DNA of 37,104 nt, taken from the NCBI RefSeq assembly GCF_004349215.1, contig NZ_SMKU01000055.1, forward strand, positions 1 to 37,104. Reading direction: 5' to 3'. Positions 1 through 8,616 of this stretch are shown here, in pieces. A program made the position numbers and the translations under genes. This DNA is from Actinomadura rubrisoli. GTDB taxonomy: Bacteria; Actinomycetota; Actinomycetes; Streptosporangiales; Streptosporangiaceae. The notes beneath the pieces were generated by a model. The model had not been told where the DNA came from. It was given only the letters and a program-made list of their open reading frames with translations, and did no database searches. Numbering within the stretch: the stretch's first letter is position 1; every line of letters starts with the position of its first letter.

Positions 1-1443
1 GGCGGGGCGCGGCGTGGCCGCCGCCGCGTGGGACGGCCGCTGTGCGGGCGAGGAGTGGGAGGACGCCCCGGAGCCGCTCGGGTGGGGGTCGACGCGGGGG
101 TAGGCGTCCGCGGACAGGTAGGCGTCGATGTTGGACGGGACGTTGCGCAGCTCCCGGCCGCGCCATTCGTCCAGGACGGCCTGGGCGATCTCCATCTCCG
201 CGCGGACGGTCTGCTCGACCATCCGGGGGATGGCGGCGTCGCGCGCCTCGCGGAGGAGGCGGGCCTGGGTGATGATGTCCTCGGCTTCGAGGATCTGGGC
301 GTTCTGCTCGCGGCGGGCGCGCTCCTCTGCGACGCGCCGCCGGCGGTTCTCCTCGATCTCCAGGATCTCCTCGTAGAGGCTCTTCTTCGGGACGAGGGTG
401 AGCAGCAGCTTCACGAAGATCGGCAGGCATTCGATCGAGGTGAAGAGCAGGATCAGCAGGAGGTGCGTCCAGAAGAGGGTGCCATCGCCGCTGGTGAGCT
501 CGTTCAACGCCTTGAGCCTGAGGAGCAGCCCGTCGGACTCGGCGTTCCGGGACGCGAAGCCTTTGTCCAGGCGCGCGCGCTCTTCCTGCGCGGCGGCGAG
601 GTCCCTGCGGACTTGGGGCAGACGTTGGCGCGCGGTGTCGACGTTCCTCTGGCGGAACGTGGCGCTGTCGCGCTGAAGGACGCTCTGGCGCGCCGCGATC
701 TGGTCGCGGACGCGCTTCAGCTCGGCCTCGGCGTCGTCGAGCTGCTGCTTGCGCTGGCGGGCGATCGGGCCGTCGCCCGGCCTGCACTGGCCGCGCCGGC
801 CGCCGAGCTCGCAGACGAGGCGCTCGCGGGCGTCGGACACGCGCTTGAGCGCGGCGCCCTCGTCCTTGCGGAGGCCGGCGATGGTGGGGTCGGCGTTCAG
901 GTCGGTGCCGGTGTCGCCGTTGCTGCTGATGACGCGTTCGAGCCGCTTGGCCTCGGTGTCCAGCACGGCGATCCGTTGCCCGAGCTTGCCGGACTGGGCG
1001 TCGCCGGCGTTGGCGTTGGCGGCGGCCGACTTCATCCGCTCCAGCTGCACGTCGATCTCCGGCTTGAAGATCTGCAGGACGAGCGGCGTGGAGATGACCA
1101 CGCCGATCAGAAGGGCGAAGAGCAGGCGGGGCGCGGCGAGGTAGAAGGCGTGGCGCTTGCGGTCCTGGCGCTGGATCGTGGTGACGAGCCAGCGGTCCAG
1201 CATCATGATGCCGATGCCCCAGAGAAGGGCGAAGACCAGCGCGAACACCAGCGGCGCCTTGACCGCCATGGACAGGGCGAATGCCATGGAAATGGCGGCC
1301 ATCACGGCGGTGATCAGCACCGCCGCGCCGATGCCCTGGTATTTGCCGCGCTCGCTCGGGCATTGCGCGAGGATTTCCGGCCGCGCGCCCGACAGCCAGA
1401 TCAGCGGACGGAATCCGGCCGTTCGGCCGATGAGGCTCGTCAT
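1..1443 (-). CDS. DUF4407 membrane protein with coiled coil (3' end beyond window)
   Basis: The frame is open from an ATG at 1443 to the left edge (481 codons, no stop), so the C-terminus is missing. It shows the DUF4407 layout: hydrophobic segments near residues 38-60, 64-82 and 105-126, a long charged coiled-coil region (about 130-310, rich in Arg/Glu/Ala/Gln), a fourth membrane segment near 322-352, then a charged helix and a Pro/Ser/His-rich tail. DUF4407 proteins are integral membrane proteins of unknown function. The ATG overlaps the stop of the small upstream gene as ATGA, which suggests translational coupling. The pair is divergent from the AAA+/GTPase operon starting at 2033 and could be its membrane partner. 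That link rests on position only. Confidence 0.85.
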   Translation of the reverse strand, partial: MTSLIGRTAGFRPLIWLSGARPEILAQCPSERGKYQGIGAAVLITAVMAAISMAFALSMAVKAPLVFALVFALLWGIGIMMLDRWLVTTIQRQDRKRHAFYLAAPRLLFALLIGVVISTPLVLQIFKPEIDVQLERMKSAAANANAGDAQSGKLGQRIAVLDTEAKRLERVISSNGDTGTDLNADPTIAGLRKDEGAALKRVSDARERLVCELGGRRGQCRPGDGPIARQRKQQLDDAEAELKRVRDQIAARQSVLQRDSATFRQRNVDTARQRLPQVRRDLAAAQEERARLDKGFASRNAESDGLLLRLKALNELTSGDGTLFWTHLLLILLFTSIECLPIFVKLLLTLVPKKSLYEEILEIEENRRRRVAEERARREQNAQILEAEDIITQARLLREARDAAIPRMVEQTVRAEMEIAQAVLDEWRGRELRNVPSNIDAYLSADAYPRVDPHPSGSGASSHSSPAQRPSHAAAATPRPA

Positions 1444-1721
1444 GGGCGCTGCTTTCGGCGGGGGCCCTCGCCGACGCGGGCGCGCAGCGCGGGCAGGCGC
1501 AGGAACGGGACCGCCGGGACGTGCCAGCGGAGCCGGGGAGCGGGCGGCGCGGACGGGGCGCGCGACGGCGTCAGGCGGCGCAGCAGCAGCGGGCCGCAGG
1601 CGACGCCGTCGGCTCGCGCGTGCAGCGCGCGGAGAAGGGGTTCGTGGCGGGTGAGCGCCGCCTCGTCGAGCGCGACTCTCGGCGGGAGGAGTGCGGTGAC
1701 CCGCGACGGCCGTGACGGCAT
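1440..1721 (-). CDS. small Arg/Pro-rich hypothetical protein
   Basis: This is a 93-residue frame starting at ATG 1721 with a GAGGA Shine-Dalgarno-like sequence about 10 bases upstream. An in-frame ATG at 1751 would add 10 residues. Its stop overlaps the DUF4407 start as ATGA, the best argument that it is translated. The protein is rich in Arg, Ala, Leu and Pro, with no membrane segment or motif that I recognise. High-GC sequence produces spurious open frames easily, so this remains a moderate call. If real, it is the first gene of a two-gene unit with the DUF4407 gene. Confidence 0.45.
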   Translation of the reverse strand: MPSRPSRVTALLPPRVALDEAALTRHEPLLRALHARADGVACGPLLLRRLTPSRAPSAPPAPRLRWHVPAVPFLRLPALRARVGEGPRRKQRP

Positions 1722-1953
1722 GCGGGGAGGATCCTCATGGGCAGGGACCATGTCTGGTGGCCATTCCTGTTCATTCGGGACGAGCGGGGTGATGAGGAAA
1801 CTCGGTGACGCTGCGGGGGCCGAGAGAGGCAGGATAGCGTGCGAACGTAGACAACTCCGTGTCACGCTGTGCGTACTCCAACGAACCTGTCCGGATCCGG
1901 TCAGTTGGGTCGAAAGTACCCGAGTTCGCGCCGGGAGTTTGTGTCACATGGCA

Positions 1954-1982
1954 TTAACCGGTGTGGGGCACTCCCGTACAAT
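1954..1982 (+). promoter_or_regulatory. housekeeping-type promoter for the AAA+/GTPase operon
   Basis: TTAACC (1954-1959) and TACAAT (1977-1982) are separated by 17 bases, close to the sigma-70/HrdB consensus. The predicted transcript would begin near 1989, about 44 bases before the radical-SAM start. The wider stretch 1722-2032 has no other convincing gene. It is slightly less GC-rich than its surroundings and must also hold the control region of the divergent DUF4407 pair, for which I found no clear boxes. Confidence 0.6.
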
Positions 1983-2032
1983 CCGGCCACTGGCAGGTCT
2001 CGCCCGATCGCCTACCCCCGACGTCCCCCCGA

Positions 2033-2752
2033 ATGGTTCGAATGCTCAACGTGGCTGAAACATGCGTGGGTACCCGCGCCCTCGGACCCGGCAGGCGGTC
2101 GGTCGTGTGGGTCCAGGGCTGCCCGTTCCGCTGCCCGGGGTGTCTCGCGCCCGAGTGGATCCCCGACCGTCCGGCCCGGCGGGTGGCGCCCGCCGATCTG
2201 GCCGCCGAGCTGCTCGCCGATCCCGGGGTCACGGGCCTGACGTTCTCCGGCGGCGAGCCGATGGAGCAGGCCGCCGGGCTCGCGGAGGTGGCGCGGCTGG
2301 CCCGGCGGGACCGTTCCGGGCTGACGGTGGTCTGCTTCACCGGGTACCGCCTCGAAAGGCTGCGCGACCGTCCGCCCGGGGACGGCGTGGGCGCGCTGCT
2401 GGCCGAGGTCGACGTCCTGATCGACGGGCTGTACGTCGCGGCGCGCGACGACGATCGCGGGCTGCGCGGCAGCTCCAACCAGCGCGTCCACCATCTGACG
2501 GGCCGCCTGCGGGACGCCGGGGACGCGCTCGCCGGGGGCCCGCGCAAGATCGAGATCCGCGTCCGGGACGGAGCGGCGCTGTTCGTGGGCGTCCCGAGCC
2601 GTGCCCTCGCCGCCGCGTACCCGCCGCCGGTCACGGTTGGTGAAGGGGCGAACGCGCGGGCCGTTCCCGGCGTCCAATCGGGTGGCGCCGGTGCGTCCGG
2701 TGCCCGCGCTGAGACGGATGGCCGTGCCGACACGGAGAGGAGCGCGCGGTGA
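2033..2752 (+). CDS. radical SAM / 4Fe-4S activase-like protein
   Basis: About 239 residues. The cluster motif CX3CX2C (Cys30, Cys34, Cys37 in GCPFRCPGC) lies next to WVQGC, and SGGEP follows about 45 residues later. This is the signature of small NrdG/PflA-like single-cluster radical SAM proteins, which reductively cleave S-adenosylmethionine to make glycyl or other protein radicals. No anaerobic ribonucleotide reductase or other glycyl-radical partner lies nearby, so its target is unknown and may be one of the operon proteins. A start at ATG 2033 or 2042 fits the promoter and family length. Neither has a strong ribosome site, and the frame stays open upstream to 1961. The C-terminal 30 residues are low complexity. 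The stop overlaps the next GTG start as GTGA. Confidence 0.8.
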   Translation: MVRMLNVAETCVGTRALGPGRRSVVWVQGCPFRCPGCLAPEWIPDRPARRVAPADLAAELLADPGVTGLTFSGGEPMEQAAGLAEVARLARRDRSGLTVVCFTGYRLERLRDRPPGDGVGALLAEVDVLIDGLYVAARDDDRGLRGSSNQRVHHLTGRLRDAGDALAGGPRKIEIRVRDGAALFVGVPSRALAAAYPPPVTVGEGANARAVPGVQSGGAGASGARAETDGRADTERSAR

Positions 2753-4128
2753 GCGGTGCGAAGCGGATCACGGTGGACGCGGGGGCGTGGCAGGAGGCCA
2801 ACGCGGCGGCGGCCCGGCTCCGCGCGGTCCGGCGCGACGTGCCCGCTCTGTTGGAGGGCGTCCGGCGGCAGCAGCGCGAGGAGCTCGACCGGGCGTTCGG
2901 CGAGGTGGAGGGCCGGCAGCGGCGCGTCGAGCAGGTCCTCACCGGGCTCAGCGACGAGGCGCGGCGGTCGGAGCTGCGCACCGCCAAGCGCCTGCGCGAC
3001 CAGTCCGAGCGGCTGCGCGGCCGGCTCGCGTCGGCGGTCGACGAGATGCGCGCCGGGCAGGACGAGCGGATCCGCGAGGCCGTCGAGCGCGAGCGGGCCG
3101 AGCGGCGCGAGGAGCTCCAGGCGCTCGGCCGTGAGCTGGACGGGCTGCGCGCCGACCGCGACCGCGCCGCGTCCGTGGCGGAGCGGACCCTCGCCGACGC
3201 GCGGCTGATGCGCGACGCCATCCGCGCCGAGCTGCCGCACGAGCGGTTCGCCCCGGGGCGGCTCGACCGGCTGGAGCGGCGCATCGCGACGGCCGAGGGC
3301 AACCTCGCCGACGGGCTGGCGGCCGAGTCGCTGAGCCTGCTCCAGGAGACGTTCCTCGAACTCGCCGACCTGCGCGCCGAGCTGGTGCTGCTCGACCAGG
3401 AGTGGCAGGCGGCACGGGTCGCGGCGCTGGACGCGCTGACCGTCGTCGCCGAGCGGGTGCGGTTCGCCGCCCGGCTCCCGGCGCCCGACGAGCGCGGCGA
3501 GCCGATCAAGGGGCTGACGTTCGACGTGGACCACTGGTCGGGCGGCGAGCTGGCCCGCGTCCGCGCCGACCTCGACGCGCGTGCGGGCGAGGTCCGCGAC
3601 GGCGGAGCGCCGACCACGGGCGAGTTGCGCGAGGTCGTCCGGCGGGAGGCGCCGGATCTGGAGCGGCGCTTCGAGGAGGCCGTGACCCGCGCGACCGCCG
3701 CGCTGCTGGCCTCGCAGGCGCGGGTGAACGTCGCCGAGCAGGTCGTGGACGCGGTGGAGGACGCCACCGGGTTCGCCTGGACGGAGAACGCCTACGCGGG
3801 CGACGACCAGCGCGCCGCGTTCTACAGCAAACTGCGCCACCTCAACGACAACGAGATCGTCATCGAGGTCTCGCACGAGGACGTCGACGACGGCCCCGGG
3901 ACGCTCGCCGTGCGCATCCTGTCCTACGACCGCGACACCGCCTCGGAAGAAGAGCTCGCAGAGCGCGCGCGGGAGATCGCTTCGGGATTGCGTGAGCGCG
4001 GCCTGCCCGTTGGCGACCCGGTCGCCGACGCGCCGCGCCCTGATCCGGGCCTCGCCGACTTCGACTCGATCAGGACGGCCAAGCGCGGCGCCGCGTCCCC
4101 ACGTCCGCGACCGGACGAGCGTCGGTGA
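2749..4128 (+). CDS. coiled-coil protein of the AAA+/GTPase operon
   Basis: 459 residues from GTG 2749, with GGAGAGGAG just upstream and a GTGA overlap with the preceding gene. Residues 10-260 are almost wholly charged heptad-like helix rich in Glu, Arg, Ala and Leu, as in long coiled coils. The C-terminal third (about 290-420) is more globular and contains the aromatic patch FAWTENAYAGDD and the strand-like stretch NEIVIEVSHED. I recognise no catalytic motif. In this operon it probably acts as a structural or adaptor subunit bridging the ATPase, vWA and GTPase partners, by inference from position. Its stop overlaps the AAA+ gene start. Confidence 0.85.
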   Translation: MSGAKRITVDAGAWQEANAAAARLRAVRRDVPALLEGVRRQQREELDRAFGEVEGRQRRVEQVLTGLSDEARRSELRTAKRLRDQSERLRGRLASAVDEMRAGQDERIREAVERERAERREELQALGRELDGLRADRDRAASVAERTLADARLMRDAIRAELPHERFAPGRLDRLERRIATAEGNLADGLAAESLSLLQETFLELADLRAELVLLDQEWQAARVAALDALTVVAERVRFAARLPAPDERGEPIKGLTFDVDHWSGGELARVRADLDARAGEVRDGGAPTTGELREVVRREAPDLERRFEEAVTRATAALLASQARVNVAEQVVDAVEDATGFAWTENAYAGDDQRAAFYSKLRHLNDNEIVIEVSHEDVDDGPGTLAVRILSYDRDTASEEELAERAREIASGLRERGLPVGDPVADAPRPDPGLADFDSIRTAKRGAASPRPRPDERR

Positions 4129-6773
4129 GCGTGGCGTCCGCCGAGCGGCTCGCCGCCCTGCACCGGGCGGTCGCGGAGGGCGATCCGGTGCTGATCGTGC
4201 ACGGTCCCGGGGCGGACGACGCGTTCGTGGACGGCTCGTACCGGACCTACGGGATCGAGATCGCGCTTTGGGAGGCGCTGCGGGCCGCCGGGTACGAGCG
4301 CATCGTCTTCTACTCGCTGCACCGCAAGGTGTACTTCCGGGACGAGGAGTCCCGCCGCCTGACCCGCCCGGAGGCCGCCGCCGCCGTGCCCCAGGGGCGC
4401 GCGGGCGGAGGCGGGCGGCGGATGCGGTCCGGGTTCAGCGGCCCGCTCGGCGACCGGGTGGTCACACAGGCTTCGGGCTCCACGGCCGTCCTCGATCCCG
4501 TCCCGGTGACCGCGCCGCCCACCAGCGGCCCGCCCACCAGTGACCCGCCGCCCGCTGCCACACCATCGCCGCCCGCCGCCACGCCATCGCCCGCCGCGGG
4601 CCCGCCGCCCTCCGGCGGGATGACCGACGCGCACGCCGTGATGACGCTCGACCACCTCATGCGGCAGGACGGCACCCGTACCGCGGTCGTGATGCCGCAC
4701 GCGGAGGAGGTCCTCAGCCACACGGTGGCCGGGCGGGCGCTGGCGACGGTGTTCGCCGAGTGGGTGGCCTACCGGGGCAGCGCCCACAACAAATGCGTGC
4801 TCGTCTCGCGGAAGGCTTCGCTCGCCGAGGTGCGGGAGTTCGTCCACGAGGCGCGGGGGTTCCCGGCGCTGGAGGAGTGGACGCGGCAGCTGAGCGCCCG
4901 GCCGGGCCGTCCGGGGCGGGTGGCCGAGCCGGACGAGGCGGAGCTGGAGCGGCTCGTGCACGTCCTGCGGCTGACCGGCCGGCCGCGGCTGCGGATCGGC
5001 GACTGGGCGGGGCTGGAGCGGGCCGTCCGGGCGATGGCGGCGACGGCGGAGCCGGCCCGCGCCTGGGAGCAGCGGCTGCGGCGGCTCGCCGCCGAGGAGG
5101 TCCCGCTGGACGCGGCGGTGCTGCGCGAGCGCGGCTGGGCGACGTCCGCGGCGGACCAGGAGGACGTGTGGCGGCGCCTCGACCGGCTGGCGGGGCTGGA
5201 GGCGGTCAAGGAGTACCTCGCCGGGATGCGGCTGCTGATCGAGGCGGAGGCCCGGATGCGGGCCGAGGGGCGCGGCACCGCCGAGCCCGCGGCGCACCAC
5301 CTGGTCTTCACCGGCAACCCGGGGACCGGCAAGACGACGGTGGCGCGGCTGGTCGGCGAGATGTACCGGGAGTTGGGCGTGCTGCGCCGCGGGCACCTGG
5401 TGGAGGCGACCGCGGCGACGCTCCTCGGGCAGTACGTGGGGGAGACCGCGCAGAAGACCCAGGCGGTGATCGACAGCGCGCTGGACGGGGTGCTGTTCAT
5501 CGACGAGGCGTACGCGCTCGCCGACCAGGGCGAGGGGTTCGGCGGCGACGCGATCGGCACGCTGCTGACCCGGATGGAGAACGACCGGGGACGGCTCGTG
5601 GTGATCGCGGCGGGCTACCCGGACCGGATGAAGGACTTCCTGGACGCCAACCCCGGGCTCCGCCGCCGGTTCCCCGAGGCCAACGTGATCGCGTTCCCCG
5701 ACTATGACGCGGCGACCCTCGCCGGCATCGCGCTGGCACGGCTCCGCGAGCAGGGGCTGACCTGGACGGCGGAGCTGGAGGACGGCCTGCGGCGCGTGGT
5801 GGAGGGGCTGCACCGCACGCGCGGCCCCGGGTTCGGGAACGCCGGCGCCATGCGCGACCTCGCCGACGACGTGAAGCGCCGCTGGGTCGTGCGGACGCGG
5901 GCCGCCGTCGACCGCCCGCTGGAGGCCGACGACCTGCCCGAGCGGTTGCGCGTCCATCTGCGGCCGCGGGTGCCGGAGCTGCCCGTCCTGCTGGGGGAGC
6001 TGGACGGGATGATCGGCCTGGCCCCGGTGAAGGAGGCGATCCGCGCGCTGGTCGCGCAGGTCGCGCTCAAGCAGCGGCGGGGCAGGGGCGAGGTCGTCGC
6101 GCCGCACCTGCTGTTCCTCGGGCCGCCCGGCACCGGGAAGACGAGCGTGGCGCGGATCGTCGGCCGGATCTTCCGCGACCTCGGCCTGCTGACGAAGGGG
6201 CACGTCGTGGACACCGGCCGCGCCGACCTGGTCGGCGAGTACATCGGGCACACGGCGCCGCGCACGCGGGAGAAGATCCAGGAGGCGCTGGACGGGGTGC
6301 TGTTCCTCGACGAGGCGTACGCGCTGGCCCGCGGCGACGACGGCCGCGACTTCGGCCGGGAGGCGCTGGACACGCTCACGCAGGAGATGGAGAACCTGCG
6401 CGGCCGGCTCACGGTCATCGCCGCCGGGTACCCGTCCGAGATGCGGTCGTTCCTGGCCGCCAACACCGGGCTGCGGTCGCGGTTCTCGGTCCAGGTGGAG
6501 TTCCCCGACTACGCGCCGCAGGAGCTGGTGGAGATCCTGGAGTCGATGGCCGCCGCCGAGGGCTACCGGATCCCGGCGGAGACCCGCGCCCGCGCCCTGG
6601 CGTGGCTCGCCGCCGAGCGGCGCGCCCATCCCGGCGACTTCGGCAACGCGCGGGCCGTCCGGGAGCAGCTGCTGCCCGCGATGGAGGTGCGGCTGGCCGC
6701 GCGCACGGCCGAGCACCCGGACGCCGACGTCGACACCTTCCTGCCCGAGGACGTGCCCGATGCCGGCCGGTAG
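4125..6773 (+). CDS. tandem AAA+ ATPase (CbbX/SpoVK-like)
   Basis: 882 residues from a GTG overlapping the previous stop (GTGA). Two AAA+ modules of the CbxX/CfqX/SpoVK family are clear. The first has Walker A GNPGTGKT at 397-404 and Walker B VLFIDE at 456-461. The second has GPPGTGKT at 666-673 and VLFLDE at 725-730. Each has an arginine-rich LRxRF segment after the sensor strand. Related ATPases remodel or unfold partner proteins (CbbX on rubisco, EccA in type VII secretion). The first 310 residues are different: a small alpha/beta region with VLIVHGPGADDAF, a Pro-rich linker (about 129-165), then a second alpha/beta part with TAVVMPHAEEVL. This may be a decayed third P-loop module. It is the likely motor of the system. 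Confidence 0.9.
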   Translation: MSVASAERLAALHRAVAEGDPVLIVHGPGADDAFVDGSYRTYGIEIALWEALRAAGYERIVFYSLHRKVYFRDEESRRLTRPEAAAAVPQGRAGGGGRRMRSGFSGPLGDRVVTQASGSTAVLDPVPVTAPPTSGPPTSDPPPAATPSPPAATPSPAAGPPPSGGMTDAHAVMTLDHLMRQDGTRTAVVMPHAEEVLSHTVAGRALATVFAEWVAYRGSAHNKCVLVSRKASLAEVREFVHEARGFPALEEWTRQLSARPGRPGRVAEPDEAELERLVHVLRLTGRPRLRIGDWAGLERAVRAMAATAEPARAWEQRLRRLAAEEVPLDAAVLRERGWATSAADQEDVWRRLDRLAGLEAVKEYLAGMRLLIEAEARMRAEGRGTAEPAAHHLVFTGNPGTGKTTVARLVGEMYRELGVLRRGHLVEATAATLLGQYVGETAQKTQAVIDSALDGVLFIDEAYALADQGEGFGGDAIGTLLTRMENDRGRLVVIAAGYPDRMKDFLDANPGLRRRFPEANVIAFPDYDAATLAGIALARLREQGLTWTAELEDGLRRVVEGLHRTRGPGFGNAGAMRDLADDVKRRWVVRTRAAVDRPLEADDLPERLRVHLRPRVPELPVLLGELDGMIGLAPVKEAIRALVAQVALKQRRGRGEVVAPHLLFLGPPGTGKTSVARIVGRIFRDLGLLTKGHVVDTGRADLVGEYIGHTAPRTREKIQEALDGVLFLDEAYALARGDDGRDFGREALDTLTQEMENLRGRLTVIAAGYPSEMRSFLAANTGLRSRFSVQVEFPDYAPQELVEILESMAAAEGYRIPAETRARALAWLAAERRAHPGDFGNARAVREQLLPAMEVRLAARTAEHPDADVDTFLPEDVPDAGR

Positions 6774-8616
6774 CGCGCCGCCCGCCCAGGGCGTGGGCAG
6801 GGTCCGTCCGGGGTGTCCGGTCTGCGGGTACCCGATCGCGCACGAAGAGGTGCGGTGCGCCGAATGCCGGTGGCTGCTGCACGGCGAGTGGCGGCTCGGC
6901 GCGCCGGGCCCGGACGCGCTGCGCGACTTCGACGAGCGCCTCGCCGCCGCCCGCCGCGAGCGCGACCTGATGGCCGTCGTCCGCGCCGGACTGTCGGACG
7001 ACGCGCACGTGCGCGGCGGGACGCCGGGCCCGCAGGAGTGGGAGGCGGCGAGGCGGGCGGTGGCGGCGCCGCCGATGTCGGACGCGGCGCTGCGGACGGC
7101 CCTCGCGAACGCGCTGCACCGGCTGGGGCCCGGCCGCGGCCTGGTCATCGCCGAGGTGGGCGTGGACGACGCGCTGGCCGTGATCCGGATCCGGCTGGAC
7201 GATCTGGCGATCCCGCGCGAGCACGGCCCGTCCGAGATCGTCGCGTGGGAGACGGCGCTGCCGATGCTGTCCCGCGACCCCGGCGGGCGGCGGTTCCAGC
7301 TCGCGGGCGGGCTCGCCGGCCTCGACCGCGACATGCTCTGGCGGGCGCTGCGGGACGGCCTGCCGCAGCGGCTGGACGAGCCGGGCGACGACGTCCTGCT
7401 GGTGAACCGGGAGATCGGCTGGCCCGTCCCCGACCGGGCCGTGCGGATCCTCCGCAAGCGCCATCCGGGCGCCGAGGTGGTGCCCGCCGGGCGGCTCGGC
7501 GCGCGCGACCTGCTGGGTCCGCTGATCGCGGCGCTCCCCGCGCGGCACGAGGTGGGGCTGCTGGCGGTCGACGTCGAGCCCCGCACCCGCCGCGTCCGCC
7601 CCCGGCTGATCCCGCTGTTCCCCGCCGGCACCCCGGCCGGGACGGAGCGCGCCGTCCCGGTGGCGCGCCCGCCGGGCGACGCCGCCGCGACCGTCCTCGC
7701 CGCCATCGCCGCGACCCCGGAGCGCTGGACCCTGCTCGCCGCGGGCTCGGCCTCCCTCCCCGCCGGAGGCCGCACCGACGTGCGGCTCGTCCTGGACGGG
7801 CCGGGACGGGTCCGCATCACCGCGCCGGACGGGCTGCGGCCGGTCACCGAGCGGCTGCCCGACCTGCTGGACGGGCTGCCCGACCGGCTGGACGTGCTCA
7901 CCGAGCCGGTCGACCTGATCTGCGCGGTGGAGCTGGGCGGGGTGGACGAGCAGGTCCGGCGGCGGCTCGACCTGCTGCGCGACCTGGTGTCCGTCCTGGA
8001 CGTGACGTATCCGGGCTCCGGCCTGGTCCGGGTGGCGGTGCTCGGCTACCGCGACCACGCCTACGGGCGGGGCAGGGAGCGCCGCCAGACCGTCCTCGGC
8101 GACTGGCTGGGGACCCCGGTGAAGGCCGTTGAGGCGCTGTCGCGGCTGCGGCCGAGCCCCATCGAGTACCCGGAGGCGTCTCCGGTGGAGGACGTCCTGC
8201 ATGAGATCGCCGCCCGGCTGGCCCGAAGCCGCACGCTGTCCACCGGCCCGATCCCCCGGACGTCCCTGAGCGCGACCGCAGCGCACGGGCGGCCGTCCCG
8301 CACCGTCCTGCTGACGGTGGGCGCCCGCCCGCCGCACCCGCCCGTCCAGGGCGACGACGACGTGCTGCCCTGCCAGTTCGAGCGGAGCTGGCAGGCGGCG
8401 CTCAGCACCATCACCCGCGCGGGCGTCGCCTGCGCCACCGTCCTGCACACGGACGGCCCCCGGGACCATCCGGTCTGGGCGGCCCTCGGCGCGGCGGCGC
8501 TGCACGACCTCGACGACACCGACGGGCGGCGGCTCGGGGTGGGCCTGGGGCTCCTCCCGCCGGTCCCGCAGACACTCAACCTTCCCTTGGCCGACCCGGA
8601 ACGAGGTGCCCGGTGA
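6760..8616 (+). CDS. zinc-ribbon and vWA-like protein
   Basis: 618 residues from ATG 6760, overlapping the AAA+ gene by 14 bases. The N-terminus carries a CX2C...CX2C zinc ribbon (Cys19, Cys22, Cys33, Cys36). The middle (about 90-370) is a mixed alpha/beta region that I cannot name. From residue 384 there is a von Willebrand A-like fold: a hydrophobic strand VDLICAVELGG, amphipathic helix, strand VRVAVLGYRDH, then a serine/threonine-rich helix and further strands. The first MIDAS element is not a normal DxSxS, so metal-dependent adhesion may be lost. AAA+ plus vWA pairing is classic for MoxR/CbbX-type remodelling machines in which the vWA protein is adaptor or substrate. The stop overlaps the GTPase start as GTGA. 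Confidence 0.75.
   Translation: MPAGSAPPAQGVGRVRPGCPVCGYPIAHEEVRCAECRWLLHGEWRLGAPGPDALRDFDERLAAARRERDLMAVVRAGLSDDAHVRGGTPGPQEWEAARRAVAAPPMSDAALRTALANALHRLGPGRGLVIAEVGVDDALAVIRIRLDDLAIPREHGPSEIVAWETALPMLSRDPGGRRFQLAGGLAGLDRDMLWRALRDGLPQRLDEPGDDVLLVNREIGWPVPDRAVRILRKRHPGAEVVPAGRLGARDLLGPLIAALPARHEVGLLAVDVEPRTRRVRPRLIPLFPAGTPAGTERAVPVARPPGDAAATVLAAIAATPERWTLLAAGSASLPAGGRTDVRLVLDGPGRVRITAPDGLRPVTERLPDLLDGLPDRLDVLTEPVDLICAVELGGVDEQVRRRLDLLRDLVSVLDVTYPGSGLVRVAVLGYRDHAYGRGRERRQTVLGDWLGTPVKAVEALSRLRPSPIEYPEASPVEDVLHEIAARLARSRTLSTGPIPRTSLSATAAHGRPSRTVLLTVGARPPHPPVQGDDDVLPCQFERSWQAALSTITRAGVACATVLHTDGPRDHPVWAALGAAALHDLDDTDGRRLGVGLGLLPPVPQTLNLPLADPERGAR

Noticed and set aside
1814..1860. Minus-strand promoter for the DUF4407 pair (TTGTCT...TATCCT)
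   Set aside because: The boxes are only 12 bp apart, too short for a sigma-70 promoter.
28..2058. Long plus-strand open frame of 676 codons
   Set aside because: It is antisense to the DUF4407 gene. The translation is Gly/Ala/Arg/Asp-rich without motifs and comes from the high-GC codon bias of the real gene.
3924..7901. Very long minus-strand open frame (1325 codons) opposite the AAA+ and vWA genes
   Set aside because: The composition is Arg/Ser/Pro/His-rich low complexity with no domain, while the plus strand has Walker motifs and zinc-ribbon cysteines.
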